Shown: positions 32,384 to 41,164, counted from the stretch's first letter. The stretch is 43,918 bases of DNA from Bradyrhizobium liaoningense (GCF_018130955.1 NZ_JAFCJM010000057.1:1-43918), one strand, 5' to 3'. Made by a program: numbers and translations. The notes: a model not told the origin generated them from the letters alone.

Positions 32384-33319
32384 ATGGCTTCCGCGCAACA
32401 GGCCAAATCGCCCCGAATCATCCGCCTGCTGGCCGCCCTTGCGGCCGGAGCCTGCGTGTTCGCGGGCGCCGCCCATGCGCAGCAGACCACTCCGCCGCCC
32501 AAGGCCGGGGCAAAACCCGCCGAGGCGGTGCCCCAGACCGCGCCTCAGGCGGCCCCTCAGGCCGTGCCCGGCTTTTGGGACCCGCGCCGCCGCCCGGAGC
32601 GGCCGGACCTGTCGCGCCTGACCGTGATCCGCTTCCTGACCGAGACCGACTATCCGCCGTTCAATTACACCGGCGCCGACGGCAACCCGGCCGGCTTCAA
32701 CGTCGATCTCGCGCGCGCGCTGTGCGACGAGATCAAGGTCACCTGCACCGTGCAGATGCGCCGCTTCGAGACGCTGGTCGATGCGCTGTCCTCGAACCGG
32801 GGCGATGCCATCATCGCCTCCATGGCTGTCAGTCCGCAGCTTCGCGCGCGCGTCGACTTCACCGATCCCTATTACCGCGTGCCGGCGCGCTTCGCCTCGC
32901 GCAAGGACGCTGTCATGCCGGAGATCCGCCCCGAATATCTCGAGGGCAAGAAGGTCGGCGCGATCGCGGGCTCCGCGCATGAGGCTTACCTGAAGGCGAT
33001 GTTCACCGACGCCGAACTGCATCCCTATCCCAACGACGACGCGCTGCGGACCGCCCTGCGCCGCGGCGAGGTCGATTTCATCTTCGGCGACGCCATTTCG
33101 CTCGCGTTCTGGATCAACGGCACGGATTCCGGCGATTGCTGCGCCTTCTCCGGCGGCCCCTTCGTCGAGAGCCGTTTCTTCGGCGAGGGCATCGGCATCG
33201 CCGTGCGCAAGGGCAACGATTTGTTGCGGCAAGCCCTTAACTGGGCGCTATTCCGCGTCTGGGAAAAGGGCCGCTACACCGATCTGTGGCTGCGCTATTT
33301 CTCGGTGAGCCCGTTCTGA
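32384..33319 (+). CDS. Solute-binding protein (amino acid ABC type)
   Basis: 311 aa. A signal-like segment (IIRLLAALAAGACVFAGAAHA) precedes a Pro/Ala-rich linker (about 30-65), then the SBP_bac_3 fold: LTVIRFLTETDYPPFNYTGADGNPAGFNVDLARALCDEI, the MAVSPQLRARVDFTDPYYRVPARF segment and KVGAIAGSAHEAYLKAMF. The family binds polar amino acids or opines. No permease or ATPase is nearby, so it is an orphan or serves a transporter encoded elsewhere. There is no clear ribosome site. Confidence 0.88.
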   Translation: MASAQQAKSPRIIRLLAALAAGACVFAGAAHAQQTTPPPKAGAKPAEAVPQTAPQAAPQAVPGFWDPRRRPERPDLSRLTVIRFLTETDYPPFNYTGADGNPAGFNVDLARALCDEIKVTCTVQMRRFETLVDALSSNRGDAIIASMAVSPQLRARVDFTDPYYRVPARFASRKDAVMPEIRPEYLEGKKVGAIAGSAHEAYLKAMFTDAELHPYPNDDALRTALRRGEVDFIFGDAISLAFWINGTDSGDCCAFSGGPFVESRFFGEGIGIAVRKGNDLLRQALNWALFRVWEKGRYTDLWLRYFSVSPF

Positions 33320-33323
33320 TTTC

Positions 33324-33474
33324 TTCACCTCGCCCCGCTTGCGGGGAGAGGTCGGAAGGCGCGCGAAGCGCGGATTCCGGGTGAGGGGGACTCTCCGCGA
33401 ATCCAACTCTCACCGTCCCCGCGGATAGAGCCTCTCACCCAAACCCTCTCCCCATAAGAACGGGGAGAGGGAGT
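33324..33474. repeat. Interspersed palindrome, family C, copy 5
   Basis: Left arm TTCACCTCGCCCCGCTTGCG, right part ACCCTCTCCCCATAAGAACG GGGAGAGG, with GGGTGAGGGGGA and CTCTCACCC inside. It is less symmetrical than other copies. It lies between the solute-binding protein and lysS. Confidence 0.75.
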
Positions 33475-33545
33475 AAGCGCGGTGAGCTCCCCGCAAAATT
33501 GCATTCTGCCCGGAAATCGCTATTTTCCGCGGCCCGGAGGCCCTT

Positions 33546-35189
33546 ATGTCTGTCATCGATCCCGCCGCAAGCCCGAGCGATCTTCGCGCGCTCGCCGAAC
33601 AATCCAACGCCTGGCCGTTCGAGCAGGCGAAGGCCATTGTCGCGCGGCTGAAGAAAAGCCCGAAGGACGAGGTGCTGTTCGAGACCGGCTACGGTCCGTC
33701 CGGCCTGCCGCATATCGGCACCTTTGGCGAGGTCGCGCGCACCTCGATGGTGCGTCATGCCTTCCGCGTGCTGACCGAGGACAAGATCAAGACGCGGCTG
33801 CTCGCCTTCTCCGACGACATGGACGGCCTGCGCAAGGTGCCGGACAACGTGCCCAATCGCGACATGATGGCGGCCCATCTCGGCAAGCCGCTGTCGCGCG
33901 TGCCGGACCCGTTCTCCAACGAGCACCCCTCGTTCGGTGCCGCCAACAACGCGCGCCTGCGCGCCTTCCTCGATCATTTCGGCTTCGACTACGAGTTTGC
34001 CAGCGCGACCGACTACTACACGTCGGGCCGCTTCGACGCGACGCTTCTGAAGATGCTCGCCGCCTACGACAAGGTGATGGCGATCATCCTGCCGACGCTG
34101 GGGCCGGACCGCCGCGCGACCTATTCGCCGTTCCTGCCGATCAGCAAGACCACCGGCGTCGTGCTGCAGGTGCCGATGATCCGCCGCGACGTCGCCGCCG
34201 GCACCGTGACCTATGTCGACCCTGATACACACGAGGAAGTCGAAACTCCCGTCACCGGCGGCAATGTGAAGTGCCAGTGGAAGGCGGATTGGGCGCTGCG
34301 CTGGGTCGCGCTCGGCGTCGACTATGAAATGGCCGGCAAGGACCTGATCGATTCCGTAAAGCTCTCGGGCCAGATCGCGCGCGCGCTCGGCGGCACGCCG
34401 CCGGAAGGCTTCAACTACGAGCTCTTCCTCGACGAGAAGGGCCAGAAGATCTCGAAGTCCAAGGGCAATGGCCTGACCATCGACGAATGGCTGCGCTACG
34501 CCTCGCCGGAATCGCTGACACTGTTCATGTATCGCGAGCCGAAGGCGGCGAAGCGGCTCTATTTCGACGTCATCCCGCGCAACGTCGACGACTATCAGCA
34601 GTTCCTCGACGGCTTTCCGCGGCAGGACGCCAAGCAGCAGTTCGGCAACCCGGTCTGGCACATCCATCACGGCCATCCACCGAAGGCCGACATGCCCGTG
34701 ACGTTCCAGCTCCTGCTGACGCTGGTGTCGTCGTCGAACGCTGAGAACGCCGAGACGTTGTGGGGTTTCATCGGCCGCTATCGCCCGGGCGTGACGGCGA
34801 AGACGCATCCGAAGCTCGACGCGATGGTCGGCTACGCCATCAACTATTATCGCGACTTCGTCGCGCCGACCAAGCAGTTCCGCGAGCCGACGGATGGCGA
34901 TCGCGCCGCGTTGCAGGATCTGCGCGATGCGCTGTCGCAACTGCCGCAGGAGGCATCCGCCGAAGACATCCAGAACGTCGTCTACGAGATCGGCCGCCGC
35001 GAGCCGTTCCTCGACCACGTCAAGAAGGGCAAGGACGGCCGCCCCGGCGTGACCCTCGACTGGTTCAACATGCTCTACCAAGTGCTGCTCGGCCAGGAGA
35101 AGGGCCCGCGCTTCGGCTCCTTCGTCGCGGTCTACGGTGTCGGCAATGCCGTCAACATGATCGACGGCGCGCTGGCGCGCAGCGCGTAG
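33546..35189 (+). CDS. lysS: Lysyl-tRNA synthetase, class I
   Basis: 547 aa. The class I Rossmann signature PHIGTFGE (about 55-62) and the KMSKS-type loop KISKSKG (from about 301) are present. Class I LysRS is typical of archaea, spirochaetes and alphaproteobacteria, in contrast to the class II enzyme of most bacteria. An alpha-helical C-terminal part follows. The ATG follows GGAGGCCCTT. It is followed directly by a family A inverted repeat that may end the transcript. Confidence 0.95.
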   Translation: MSVIDPAASPSDLRALAEQSNAWPFEQAKAIVARLKKSPKDEVLFETGYGPSGLPHIGTFGEVARTSMVRHAFRVLTEDKIKTRLLAFSDDMDGLRKVPDNVPNRDMMAAHLGKPLSRVPDPFSNEHPSFGAANNARLRAFLDHFGFDYEFASATDYYTSGRFDATLLKMLAAYDKVMAIILPTLGPDRRATYSPFLPISKTTGVVLQVPMIRRDVAAGTVTYVDPDTHEEVETPVTGGNVKCQWKADWALRWVALGVDYEMAGKDLIDSVKLSGQIARALGGTPPEGFNYELFLDEKGQKISKSKGNGLTIDEWLRYASPESLTLFMYREPKAAKRLYFDVIPRNVDDYQQFLDGFPRQDAKQQFGNPVWHIHHGHPPKADMPVTFQLLLTLVSSSNAENAETLWGFIGRYRPGVTAKTHPKLDAMVGYAINYYRDFVAPTKQFREPTDGDRAALQDLRDALSQLPQEASAEDIQNVVYEIGRREPFLDHVKKGKDGRPGVTLDWFNMLYQVLLGQEKGPRFGSFVAVYGVGNAVNMIDGALARSA

Positions 35190-35200
35190 CGGCTCGCGTA

Positions 35201-35282
35201 GTCCGGATGGAGCGCAGCGTAATCCGGGTTCTTGCTTGCATGATGCTGCAGTGATCCCGGATTGCGCTGCGCTCCATCCGGG
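35201..35282. repeat. Inverted repeat, family A, copy 2
   Basis: TCCGGATGGAGCGCAGCG (35202-35219) and its reverse complement near 35265-35282 flank AATCCGGG...CCCGGATT. It has the same arms as the copy after dcd, and both lie just after a stop codon. Confidence 0.85.
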
Positions 35283-35455
35283 CCACAATCTCCCTGCGCC
35301 CGCATGCCGCAAATCCGGATGGCCGGCCTGCGGCAATATCAACCGCCACCACCCTGAATTGCGCTAGACTGCCCACATAAGCGTCCGGGCGTCCCGCTAG
35401 CGAAAAATCGTCCCGGACCACAACAAACAGGTCAGCAGGGAGGTGTCATGCAGTT

Positions 35456-35512
35456 GGTGGGTTACGCTCAGCGACTACGCTTCGCGCAGTCGCAAGGCTA
35501 ACCCACCCTACC
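35456..35512. repeat. Inverted repeat, family E, copy 1
   Basis: GGTGGGTTA and TAACCCACC flank a GCGACTACGCTTCGCGCAGTCGC hairpin. The same outer arms and the same kind of core occur at 35672-35729. Confidence 0.85.
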
Positions 35513-35534
35513 GATTCCGAGCGCTTGGCTAGAT

Positions 35535-35678
35535 CTACTCCGCGTAATCCGGCTCCTTGCGATCCAGCAGGCGCTTGAGCGCATCGAAATGACGCTGCGA
35601 GGGCGTCGGCCCCTTGTAGAGATGATCGTCCCTGTAATCGCGCTGGGTCTTTGTTTCCGCGTTGACAGAAGTGGTGGG
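35535..35678 (-). pseudogene. 3' remnant of an unidentified gene
   Basis: 47 codons read on the minus strand, ending PDYAE-stop, with RDDHLYKGPTPSQRHFDAL in the middle. They look protein-like (charged, no low complexity) but have no start codon; the frame meets TAA inside family E repeat copy 2. It appears to be the end of a gene cut by the repeat. Family not recognised. Confidence 0.5.
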
Positions 35679-35729
35679 TTACGCCGTGCGGCCTGCGCTT
35701 CGCGCGGCCACGGGGCTAACCCACCCTAC
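35672..35729. repeat. Inverted repeat, family E, copy 2
   Basis: GTGGTGGGTTA and TAACCCACC flank GCCGTGCGGCCTGCGCTTCGCGCGGCCACGG. It lies between the gene remnant and phnF. Confidence 0.85.
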
Positions 35730-35739
35730 AAGAGCGCCG

Positions 35740-36471
35740 TCACCCGTTCTCGATCAAGAATTCCACGCGCTCCGCGGCAAACCTTGAGCGCTTCGTCACC
35801 AGCGGCTTTCCCGCCGGATCGACGTCCGTCGAGTCCACCACCAGGATCGGCCGTCCCAGCGCGAGATCGAGCCGGGCCGCGTCGGTCGCGTCGACGATCC
35901 CTGCGGTGATCCGCGTTGAGCCGCGCGCGTAGTCGCGGATGCCGTAATGCGCCAGCAGTTTTGTCATCGAGCGCGTCGCGGCGAAGACGTTGCCGGCGTC
36001 GGGAAACAGTTCGGCCGATAGCCAGGACGTCGAGACGCAGATCGGTGTGCGGTCGGCGAGCCGCACCGACTCGATTCGCACAAGATCAGCTCCCGTCTTC
36101 AATCCCAATTCACGCGCAAGCTCGCGGCTTGCCGCCTCCTCGGAGGCCTCGATCAGTTGTCCGCGCGGCTCGCGGCCGCCGGCGCCGACGATCTCGGAGA
36201 ATCGGGTCCGTGAACGCAGCGGATAGGCCAGGCGCTGGGCTTTGACATAGGTGCCGCTGCCGCGCTCGGCGCGCACAAGGCCGCGCTCGGCAAGCGCCGC
36301 CAGCGCGCGCCGCACCGTGTGGCGGTTCACGCGATAGGTCTCGGCGATCTCCATTTCGCCCGGCAGTTTCTCGCCGGCGGCGAAGCGGCCGTCGGCGATG
36401 CCGCGCTCGATGCCGTCGGCAACGAGGCGCCACAGCGCGACGCCGGAAGAGACGGTGTCCTGCAAGCTCAT
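35740..36471 (-). CDS. phnF: GntR/HutC-family regulator PhnF
   Basis: 243 aa. The winged-helix domain (about 12-78) has LVADGIERGIADGRFAAGEKLPGEMEIAETYRVNRHTVRRALAALAERGL in order, the standard GntR pattern, and the C-terminal UTRA domain (about 95-238) is the HutC ligand-binding fold. It is divergent from phnGHIJKLMN and is the likely repressor acting at the palindrome 36533-36560. In PhnF proteins the inducing signal is thought to be phosphate or a phosphonate-related ligand; not shown here. Confidence 0.92.
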   Translation of the reverse strand: MSLQDTVSSGVALWRLVADGIERGIADGRFAAGEKLPGEMEIAETYRVNRHTVRRALAALAERGLVRAERGSGTYVKAQRLAYPLRSRTRFSEIVGAGGREPRGQLIEASEEAASRELARELGLKTGADLVRIESVRLADRTPICVSTSWLSAELFPDAGNVFAATRSMTKLLAHYGIRDYARGSTRITAGIVDATDAARLDLALGRPILVVDSTDVDPAGKPLVTKRSRFAAERVEFLIENG

Positions 36472-36501
36472 GACGCGAAGCCTGGCTCCAAAATCACACG
36501 T

Positions 36502-36519
36502 TTGTCACGAAACAGTCAT
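36502..36519. promoter_or_regulatory. Candidate Pho box
   Basis: TTGTCAC-GAAA-CAGTCAT fits the PhoB box pattern (two CTGTCAT-like 7-mers with a 4-base spacer); 5 of 7 and 6 of 7 bases match. It lies between phnF and phnG, just upstream of the PhnF-type palindrome. Phosphate-starvation induction of phn operons by PhoB is established in related bacteria. Confidence 0.55.
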
Positions 36520-36532
36520 GGCGCTTCATTAT

Positions 36533-36560
36533 GAAGTTGTCTATTATCATAGACAACTTC
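36533..36560. promoter_or_regulatory. PhnF operator palindrome
   Basis: GAAGTTGTCTA (36533-36543) and TAGACAACTTC (36550-36560) are perfect 11-bp inverted repeats around TTATCA. Such palindromes containing TGTCTA/TAGACA are typical targets of GntR/HutC regulators. It is 24 bases upstream of phnG and 62 bases from the phnF start, so it may control both directions. Confidence 0.75.
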
Positions 36561-36584
36561 GATCAGGCAAGTTTGGCGATCCGC

Positions 36585-37040
36585 ATGACCCGGCAGGACA
36601 GTCAGCAAATCCAGCGCAAGGCCGCGATGGCCGTGCTGGTGCACGCGGAGGCGGGCGAGATCGCCGCCCGCCTCCGCAACATCGCACTTCCGGCACATGA
36701 GACGCTGCGGGAGCCGGAAAACGGCCTCGTCATGCTGCGCGGCCGGGTCGGCGGCGACGGTGCGCCGTTCAATCTCGGCGAAGCGACCGTTTCCCGCGCC
36801 GCGGTGCGGCTCGCGGGCGGCGAAGTCGGTTTTGGCTACACGCTCGGCCGGGATGGGGAGAAGGCGCGTTTGATCGCCTTGTGCGATGCGCTGGTGCAGT
36901 CGAAGGAGTTTGGCGTTGCTGTCGAGCGAGAGGTCGTTGCGCCCTTGCGTGCGAGCCTCGCTGCGCAGCGCAAGCAGCGTGCGGTCGAGACGGCGGCAAC
37001 GAAAGTCGATTTCTACACCATGGTGCGCGGTGAGGGGTGA
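36585..37040 (+). CDS. phnG: C-P lyase subunit PhnG
   Basis: 151 aa, near the E. coli length of 150. It forms with PhnH, I and J the C-P lyase core that transfers the phosphonate to ribose of ATP. Recognisable parts are RKAAMAVLVHAEAGEIAARL, PENGLVMLRGRVGGDGAPFNLGEATVSRAAVRL and VGFGYTLGRDGEKARLIALCDAL. The ATG at 36585 was chosen over one at 36531 because the latter sits on the operator palindrome and its extra residues do not match PhnG. The ribosome site is weak. Confidence 0.94.
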   Translation: MTRQDSQQIQRKAAMAVLVHAEAGEIAARLRNIALPAHETLREPENGLVMLRGRVGGDGAPFNLGEATVSRAAVRLAGGEVGFGYTLGRDGEKARLIALCDALVQSKEFGVAVEREVVAPLRASLAAQRKQRAVETAATKVDFYTMVRGEG

Positions 37041-37044
37041 GGCC

Positions 37045-37656
37045 ATGACCACGATTGCGGAACTGCCGCCGGGTTTTGCCGACAAGGTGCTGTCGGCGCA
37101 GTCGACGTTTCGCTCCGTGATGGACGCGATGGCGCGGCCCGGCTCGGTGCGGCGGATCGCGCCGGTCGCCGGCACGCCCGGCCCGATGATGCGCGGCACC
37201 GCCGCGATCGCGCTGACGTTGTTCGATCACGACACCCCGCTCTGGCTCGATGCGCGGCTGCGGGAGAGCCCCGATGTCCTGAAGTGGCTGAAATTCCACA
37301 CCGGCGCGCCGGTGGTGCAGGACTCGTCGGTGGTGAGCTTTGCGCTCATCGCCGACGGCGCAGCACTTCCACCGCTGGAGCGCTTTGCGCTCGGCAGCAA
37401 CGAATATCCGGATCGCTCGGCCACGGTCATCCTCCAGGTCGAGAGCCTGTCCGACGGATGCGCCTATGAATTGCGCGGGCCGGGCATCGACGGCACCGCC
37501 GCGTTCCAGGCCGCGATCAAGCCTGCCGACCTGTTCGAGCGTCTGCGCATCAACGAGGCGCTGTTTCCGCGCGGCATCGACGTCGTGCTGGTGGCCGACG
37601 CGACAGTGGTTGCGATCCCGCGCACCACGCGCCTCGTGACGAAGGGAAGTCAGTAG
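37045..37656 (+). CDS. phnH: C-P lyase subunit PhnH
   Basis: 203 aa. PhnH-family features are FRSVMDAMARPGSVRRI near 21, TLFDHDTPLWLD near 62 and the C-terminal FPRGIDVVLV. It is a PLP-transferase-like fold without the PLP lysine and dimerises in the PhnGHIJ core. It starts 4 bases after phnG, with GGTGAGG upstream. Confidence 0.95.
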   Translation: MTTIAELPPGFADKVLSAQSTFRSVMDAMARPGSVRRIAPVAGTPGPMMRGTAAIALTLFDHDTPLWLDARLRESPDVLKWLKFHTGAPVVQDSSVVSFALIADGAALPPLERFALGSNEYPDRSATVILQVESLSDGCAYELRGPGIDGTAAFQAAIKPADLFERLRINEALFPRGIDVVLVADATVVAIPRTTRLVTKGSQ

Positions 37657-37657
37657 A

Positions 37658-38761
37658 ATGTATGTCGCAGTCAAGGGCGGCGAGCGCGCCATCGAGAACG
37701 CCCATCGCCTGCTCGCGCATGCGCGCCGCGGCGACCGGAACGTTCCCGAGGTGACGCTCGGTCAGATCTCCGAGCAGCTTGGGCTTGCGGTCGATCGCGT
37801 CATGAGCGAGGGATCGCTCTATGATCGCGAGCTCGCCGCGCTTGCGATCAAGCAGGCGCGCGGCGACATGATCGAGGCGATCTTTTTGGTCCGCGCCTTC
37901 CGCGCCACGTTGCCGCGCTTCGGCGCGAGCGAGCCGGTCGATACCGGCGCCATGCGCGTCGAGCGGCGGGTGTCGTCGACCTTCAAGGACATTCCGGGCG
38001 GCCAGATTCTCGGGCCAACTTTTGACTACACCCACCGGCTGCTCGATCCCCAGCTCGCCGAAGGATTTGTGCCGGAAGAACCCGCGACGGCGGAGGTTGC
38101 GACCACGGCGACGCCGCGTGTCACCGACATTCTGGGACGTGACGGCCTGATCGAGCCATCGCCGCAGGCGGCGCCGGATGCGCCGGTTGGCGATCTCACG
38201 CGTGAGCCACTCAACTTTCCGGCCGATCGTGATCTGCGGCTGCAAAATCTCGCGCGCGGCGACGAAGGCTTTCTGCTTGCGATGGGCTATTCCACCCAGC
38301 GCGGCTATGGCCGCAACCATCCCTTTGCCGGCGAGATCCGTTTTGGCGAGGTCGATGTGGAGTTCTTCGCCGAGGACGTCGGTTTTGCCGTGCCGCTCGG
38401 TTCGATCGAGCTCACGGAGTGCCAGATGGTGAATCAGTTCAAGGGATCGGCCACGGAAGCGCCGTGCTTCACCCGCGGCTATGGCCTCGCCTTCGGGCAG
38501 AGCGAGCGCAAGACCATGTCGATGGCGCTGGTCGACCGCGCGCTACGTGCCCGCGAGCTCGGGGAAGAGGTGAGGGCGCCCGCGCAGGACGAGGAATTCG
38601 TGATGTCGCATTCGGACAACGTCCAGGCGACCGGTTTTGTCGAGCATCTGAAGCTGCCGCACTATGTCGACTTCCAGTCCGAGCTCGGCCTGCTGCGCAA
38701 GCTGCGCCAGGAATTCGTTGAGGCCAATGATGTCGAGCCATTGCAGGAGGCCGCGGAATGA
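37658..38761 (+). CDS. phnI: C-P lyase subunit PhnI
   Basis: 367 aa. With PhnG, H and L it makes 5-phosphoribosyl-1-phosphonate triphosphate from ATP and alkylphosphonate. Family signs are YVAVKGGERAIENAHRLLA at the N-terminus, QARGDMIEAIFLVRAFRATLPRFG, ILGPTFDYTHRLLDPQL and LPHYVDFQSELGLLRKLR. It starts one base after the phnH stop and overlaps phnJ by ATGA. Confidence 0.96.
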   Translation: MYVAVKGGERAIENAHRLLAHARRGDRNVPEVTLGQISEQLGLAVDRVMSEGSLYDRELAALAIKQARGDMIEAIFLVRAFRATLPRFGASEPVDTGAMRVERRVSSTFKDIPGGQILGPTFDYTHRLLDPQLAEGFVPEEPATAEVATTATPRVTDILGRDGLIEPSPQAAPDAPVGDLTREPLNFPADRDLRLQNLARGDEGFLLAMGYSTQRGYGRNHPFAGEIRFGEVDVEFFAEDVGFAVPLGSIELTECQMVNQFKGSATEAPCFTRGYGLAFGQSERKTMSMALVDRALRARELGEEVRAPAQDEEFVMSHSDNVQATGFVEHLKLPHYVDFQSELGLLRKLRQEFVEANDVEPLQEAAE

Positions 38762-39660
38762 ACGCGCCCGCCTATAATTTTGCCTATCTCGACGAGCAGA
38801 CCAAGCGGATGATCCGCCGCGCGATCCTCAAGGCGATCGCGATCCCCGGCTATCAAGTGCCGTTCGCCAGCCGCGAAATGCCGATGCCCTATGGCTGGGG
38901 CACCGGCGGCGTGCAGGTGACTGCCGCGATCCTCGGTCCCGACGACAAGCTGAAAGTGATCGACCAGGGGTCTGACGACACCACCAACGCGATCTCGATC
39001 CGCAAATTCTTCGCCAAGACCGCCGGCGTCGCCACCACGACCGCGACCGAAGATGCAACCGTGATCCAGACCCGCCACCGCATCCCCGAGACGACGCTCG
39101 GAGCGGGCCAGGTGCTGGTCTATCAGGTGCCGATCCCCGAACCGCTGCGTTACCTCGAGCCGCGCGAGACCGAGACGCGGCGCATGCACGCACTCGCCGA
39201 ATACGGCCTGATGCATGTAAAACTCTATGAAGACATCGCTCGCTTCGGCCACATCGCCACCGCCTACGCCTATCCGGTGAAGGTGAACGCGCGCTACGTG
39301 ATGGATCCGTCGCCGACGCCAAAATTCGACAATCCCAAGATGGACAATTGCGCGGCGCTGCAATTGTTCGGCGCCGGCCGCGAGAAGCGCATCTATGCGA
39401 TCCCGCCCTATACCCAGGTGGTCTCTCTGGATTTTGAGGATCATCCCTTCGAACCCTACCGCTACAACGCGCCCTGCGCGCTGTGCGGCGCTGACAACTC
39501 CTACCTCGATGAGATCGTGACCGACGACAAGGGCGGGCGCATGTTCGTCTGCTCCGATACCGATTTCTGCGAAGGCCGTCAGGCGGACGGCCATCACGGC
39601 AGCCTGAGCGCTGCTCCGTACAAGGAGAAGGCGCAGCAGCAGGAGACAAGCAATGGCTGA
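38758..39660 (+). CDS. phnJ: Carbon-phosphorus lyase PhnJ
   Basis: 300 aa. The radical SAM-type enzyme that breaks the C-P bond of 5-phosphoribosyl 1-phosphonate. The cluster Cys set C240, C243, C265 and C271 matches the E. coli residues 241, 244, 266 and 272 nearly one for one. The glycyl-radical Gly is expected at about G31 (IPGYQVPFASREMPMPYGWG). All key residues are present, so the enzyme should be active. It consumes SAM. It overlaps phnK by 8 bases. Confidence 0.97.
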   Translation: MNAPAYNFAYLDEQTKRMIRRAILKAIAIPGYQVPFASREMPMPYGWGTGGVQVTAAILGPDDKLKVIDQGSDDTTNAISIRKFFAKTAGVATTTATEDATVIQTRHRIPETTLGAGQVLVYQVPIPEPLRYLEPRETETRRMHALAEYGLMHVKLYEDIARFGHIATAYAYPVKVNARYVMDPSPTPKFDNPKMDNCAALQLFGAGREKRIYAIPPYTQVVSLDFEDHPFEPYRYNAPCALCGADNSYLDEIVTDDKGGRMFVCSDTDFCEGRQADGHHGSLSAAPYKEKAQQQETSNG

Positions 39661-40450
39661 TCAGGCTCTGCTCGAGAACGACGAGCCGCTGCTGATTGCC
39701 GACGGCCTCAGTAAGTCCTACGGCAAGATCGCGGCCTGCCGCGACGTGTCCTTTGCGCTCTATCCCGGCGAAGTGCTGGCGATCGTCGGCGAGTCCGGAT
39801 CGGGCAAGTCGACGCTGCTGCAGCTTTTGTCGAGCCAGCTTGCAGCAAGCGGCGGTCGCGTGTCCTACCGCATGCGCGATGGCATCACGCGCGATCTCGC
39901 CACCCTCGGCGAAGCCGAGCGGCGCTTCCTGTTTCGCACCGATTGGGGCTTTGTGCACCAGGACCCCGCGCAGGGCCTGCGCATGGCGGTCTCGGCCGGG
40001 GCCAATGTCGGTGAGCGGCTGATGGCGGTGGGCTGGAATCATTACGGCCGCATCCGCGACACCGCCTCCGACTGGCTGACGCGCGTCGAGATCGACACGG
40101 CCCGCATCGATGACGCGCCAAAAACCTATTCCGGCGGCATGCGCCAGCGTCTCCAGATCGCGCGCAACCTCGTCACCGAGCCGCGGCTTGTATTCATGGA
40201 CGAGCCGACCGGCGGGCTCGACGTCTCGGTGCAGGCGCGGCTGCTCGACCTCCTGCGCAGCCTCGTCGCCGAGCTGCATCTTGCCGTCGTCATCGTCACC
40301 CATGACCTCGCAGTGGCTCGACTGCTGTCGCACCGTGTGATGGTGATGAAGGGCGGCCGCGTCATCGAGACCGGCCTGACCGACCAGGTGCTCGACGACC
40401 CCCGCGAGCCCTACACCCAACTGCTGGTTTCCTCGATTCTGCCGCCATGA
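39653..40450 (+). CDS. phnK: PhnK, ABC-type ATPase of C-P lyase
   Basis: 265 aa. Walker A is GESGSGKST, the signature YSGGMRQRLQIARNL, Walker B LVFMDEPTGG and the H-loop VTHDLAV. PhnK binds the PhnGHIJ core in the cytoplasm rather than powering transport. It is distinguished from dipeptide importer ATPases by its place between phnJ and phnL and by YSGGMRQR. It overlaps phnL by ATGA. Confidence 0.95.
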   Translation: MADQALLENDEPLLIADGLSKSYGKIAACRDVSFALYPGEVLAIVGESGSGKSTLLQLLSSQLAASGGRVSYRMRDGITRDLATLGEAERRFLFRTDWGFVHQDPAQGLRMAVSAGANVGERLMAVGWNHYGRIRDTASDWLTRVEIDTARIDDAPKTYSGGMRQRLQIARNLVTEPRLVFMDEPTGGLDVSVQARLLDLLRSLVAELHLAVVIVTHDLAVARLLSHRVMVMKGGRVIETGLTDQVLDDPREPYTQLLVSSILPP

Positions 40451-41157
40451 GTTTGCCGATGACCGCCATGATCGACATCGCCGACGCGCAAAAGACTTTT
40501 ACGATGCATCTGCAAGGTGGCATCGAGCTGCCGGTCGTGCGCGGCGTAACCTTCCATGTGAACCCCGGCGAGTGCGTCGTGCTGTCCGGCCCCTCCGGCG
40601 CCGGCAAATCGTCGATCCTGAAGATGATCTTTGGCAACTACCGCTGCGACGGCGGCCGCGTCGGCATTCGTCACCGCGGCACGCTGGTCGATCTCGCCAC
40701 CGCCGAGCCACGGCAGGTGCTCAATATCCGCCGCTCCACGATCGGCTATGTCAGCCAGTTCCTGCGCGCCGTGCCGCGCGTTGCGACCGTGGACGTCGTC
40801 GCGGAGCCGCTGATCGCCAACGGCGTGGAACGCGCGGAGGCGCAAAAGCGTGCCGGCGAGCTCCTGCATCGCCTCAACATCCCCGAGCGCCTCTGGCAGC
40901 TTCCGCCGGCGACCTTTTCCGGCGGCGAGCAACAGCGCGTCAACATCGCCCGCGGCTTCATTTCCGACTTGCCGATCCTGCTGCTGGACGAGCCGACCGC
41001 CTCGCTCGATGCCGCCAACCGCGCCGTCGTGGTCGAGTTGATCGCCGAGAAGAAACGCCAGGGCGTCGCCATGGTCGCGATCGTCCATGACGACGAGATC
41101 CGCCGTCTGATTGCCGACCGCATCGTCGATGTCACCAGCTTTGCCGCCGCGGCCTGA
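40447..41157 (+). CDS. phnL: PhnL, ABC-type ATPase of C-P lyase
   Basis: 236 aa. Walker A GPSGAGKSS, signature FSGGEQQRVNIARGF, Walker B ILLLDEPTAS and the H-loop VHDD. PhnL cooperates with PhnG, H and I in making the ribosyl phosphonate triphosphate. The N-terminus may begin at 40447 (in the phnK stop) or 40459. Confidence 0.95.
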   Translation: MSLPMTAMIDIADAQKTFTMHLQGGIELPVVRGVTFHVNPGECVVLSGPSGAGKSSILKMIFGNYRCDGGRVGIRHRGTLVDLATAEPRQVLNIRRSTIGYVSQFLRAVPRVATVDVVAEPLIANGVERAEAQKRAGELLHRLNIPERLWQLPPATFSGGEQQRVNIARGFISDLPILLLDEPTASLDAANRAVVVELIAEKKRQGVAMVAIVHDDEIRRLIADRIVDVTSFAAAA

Positions 41158-41164
41158 AGGACAA

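Larger units (their letters stand above)
35283..35739. other. Decayed intergenic locus
   Basis: No intact gene is visible. In order there are: a start-like site (GGGAGG then ATG at 35448) that runs straight into a palindrome and stops after 17 codons, family E repeat copy 1, a minus-strand 3' gene remnant (35535-35678) and family E repeat copy 2. Confidence 0.6.

Noticed and set aside
33435..35342. A very long open frame opposite lysS, and similar long frames opposite dcd, the FAD dehydrogenase, metZ and the phn genes
   Set aside because: They are by-products of high GC third positions. Their proteins are Arg/His/Ala-rich without any family motif, and each lies exactly over a well-supported gene on the other strand.
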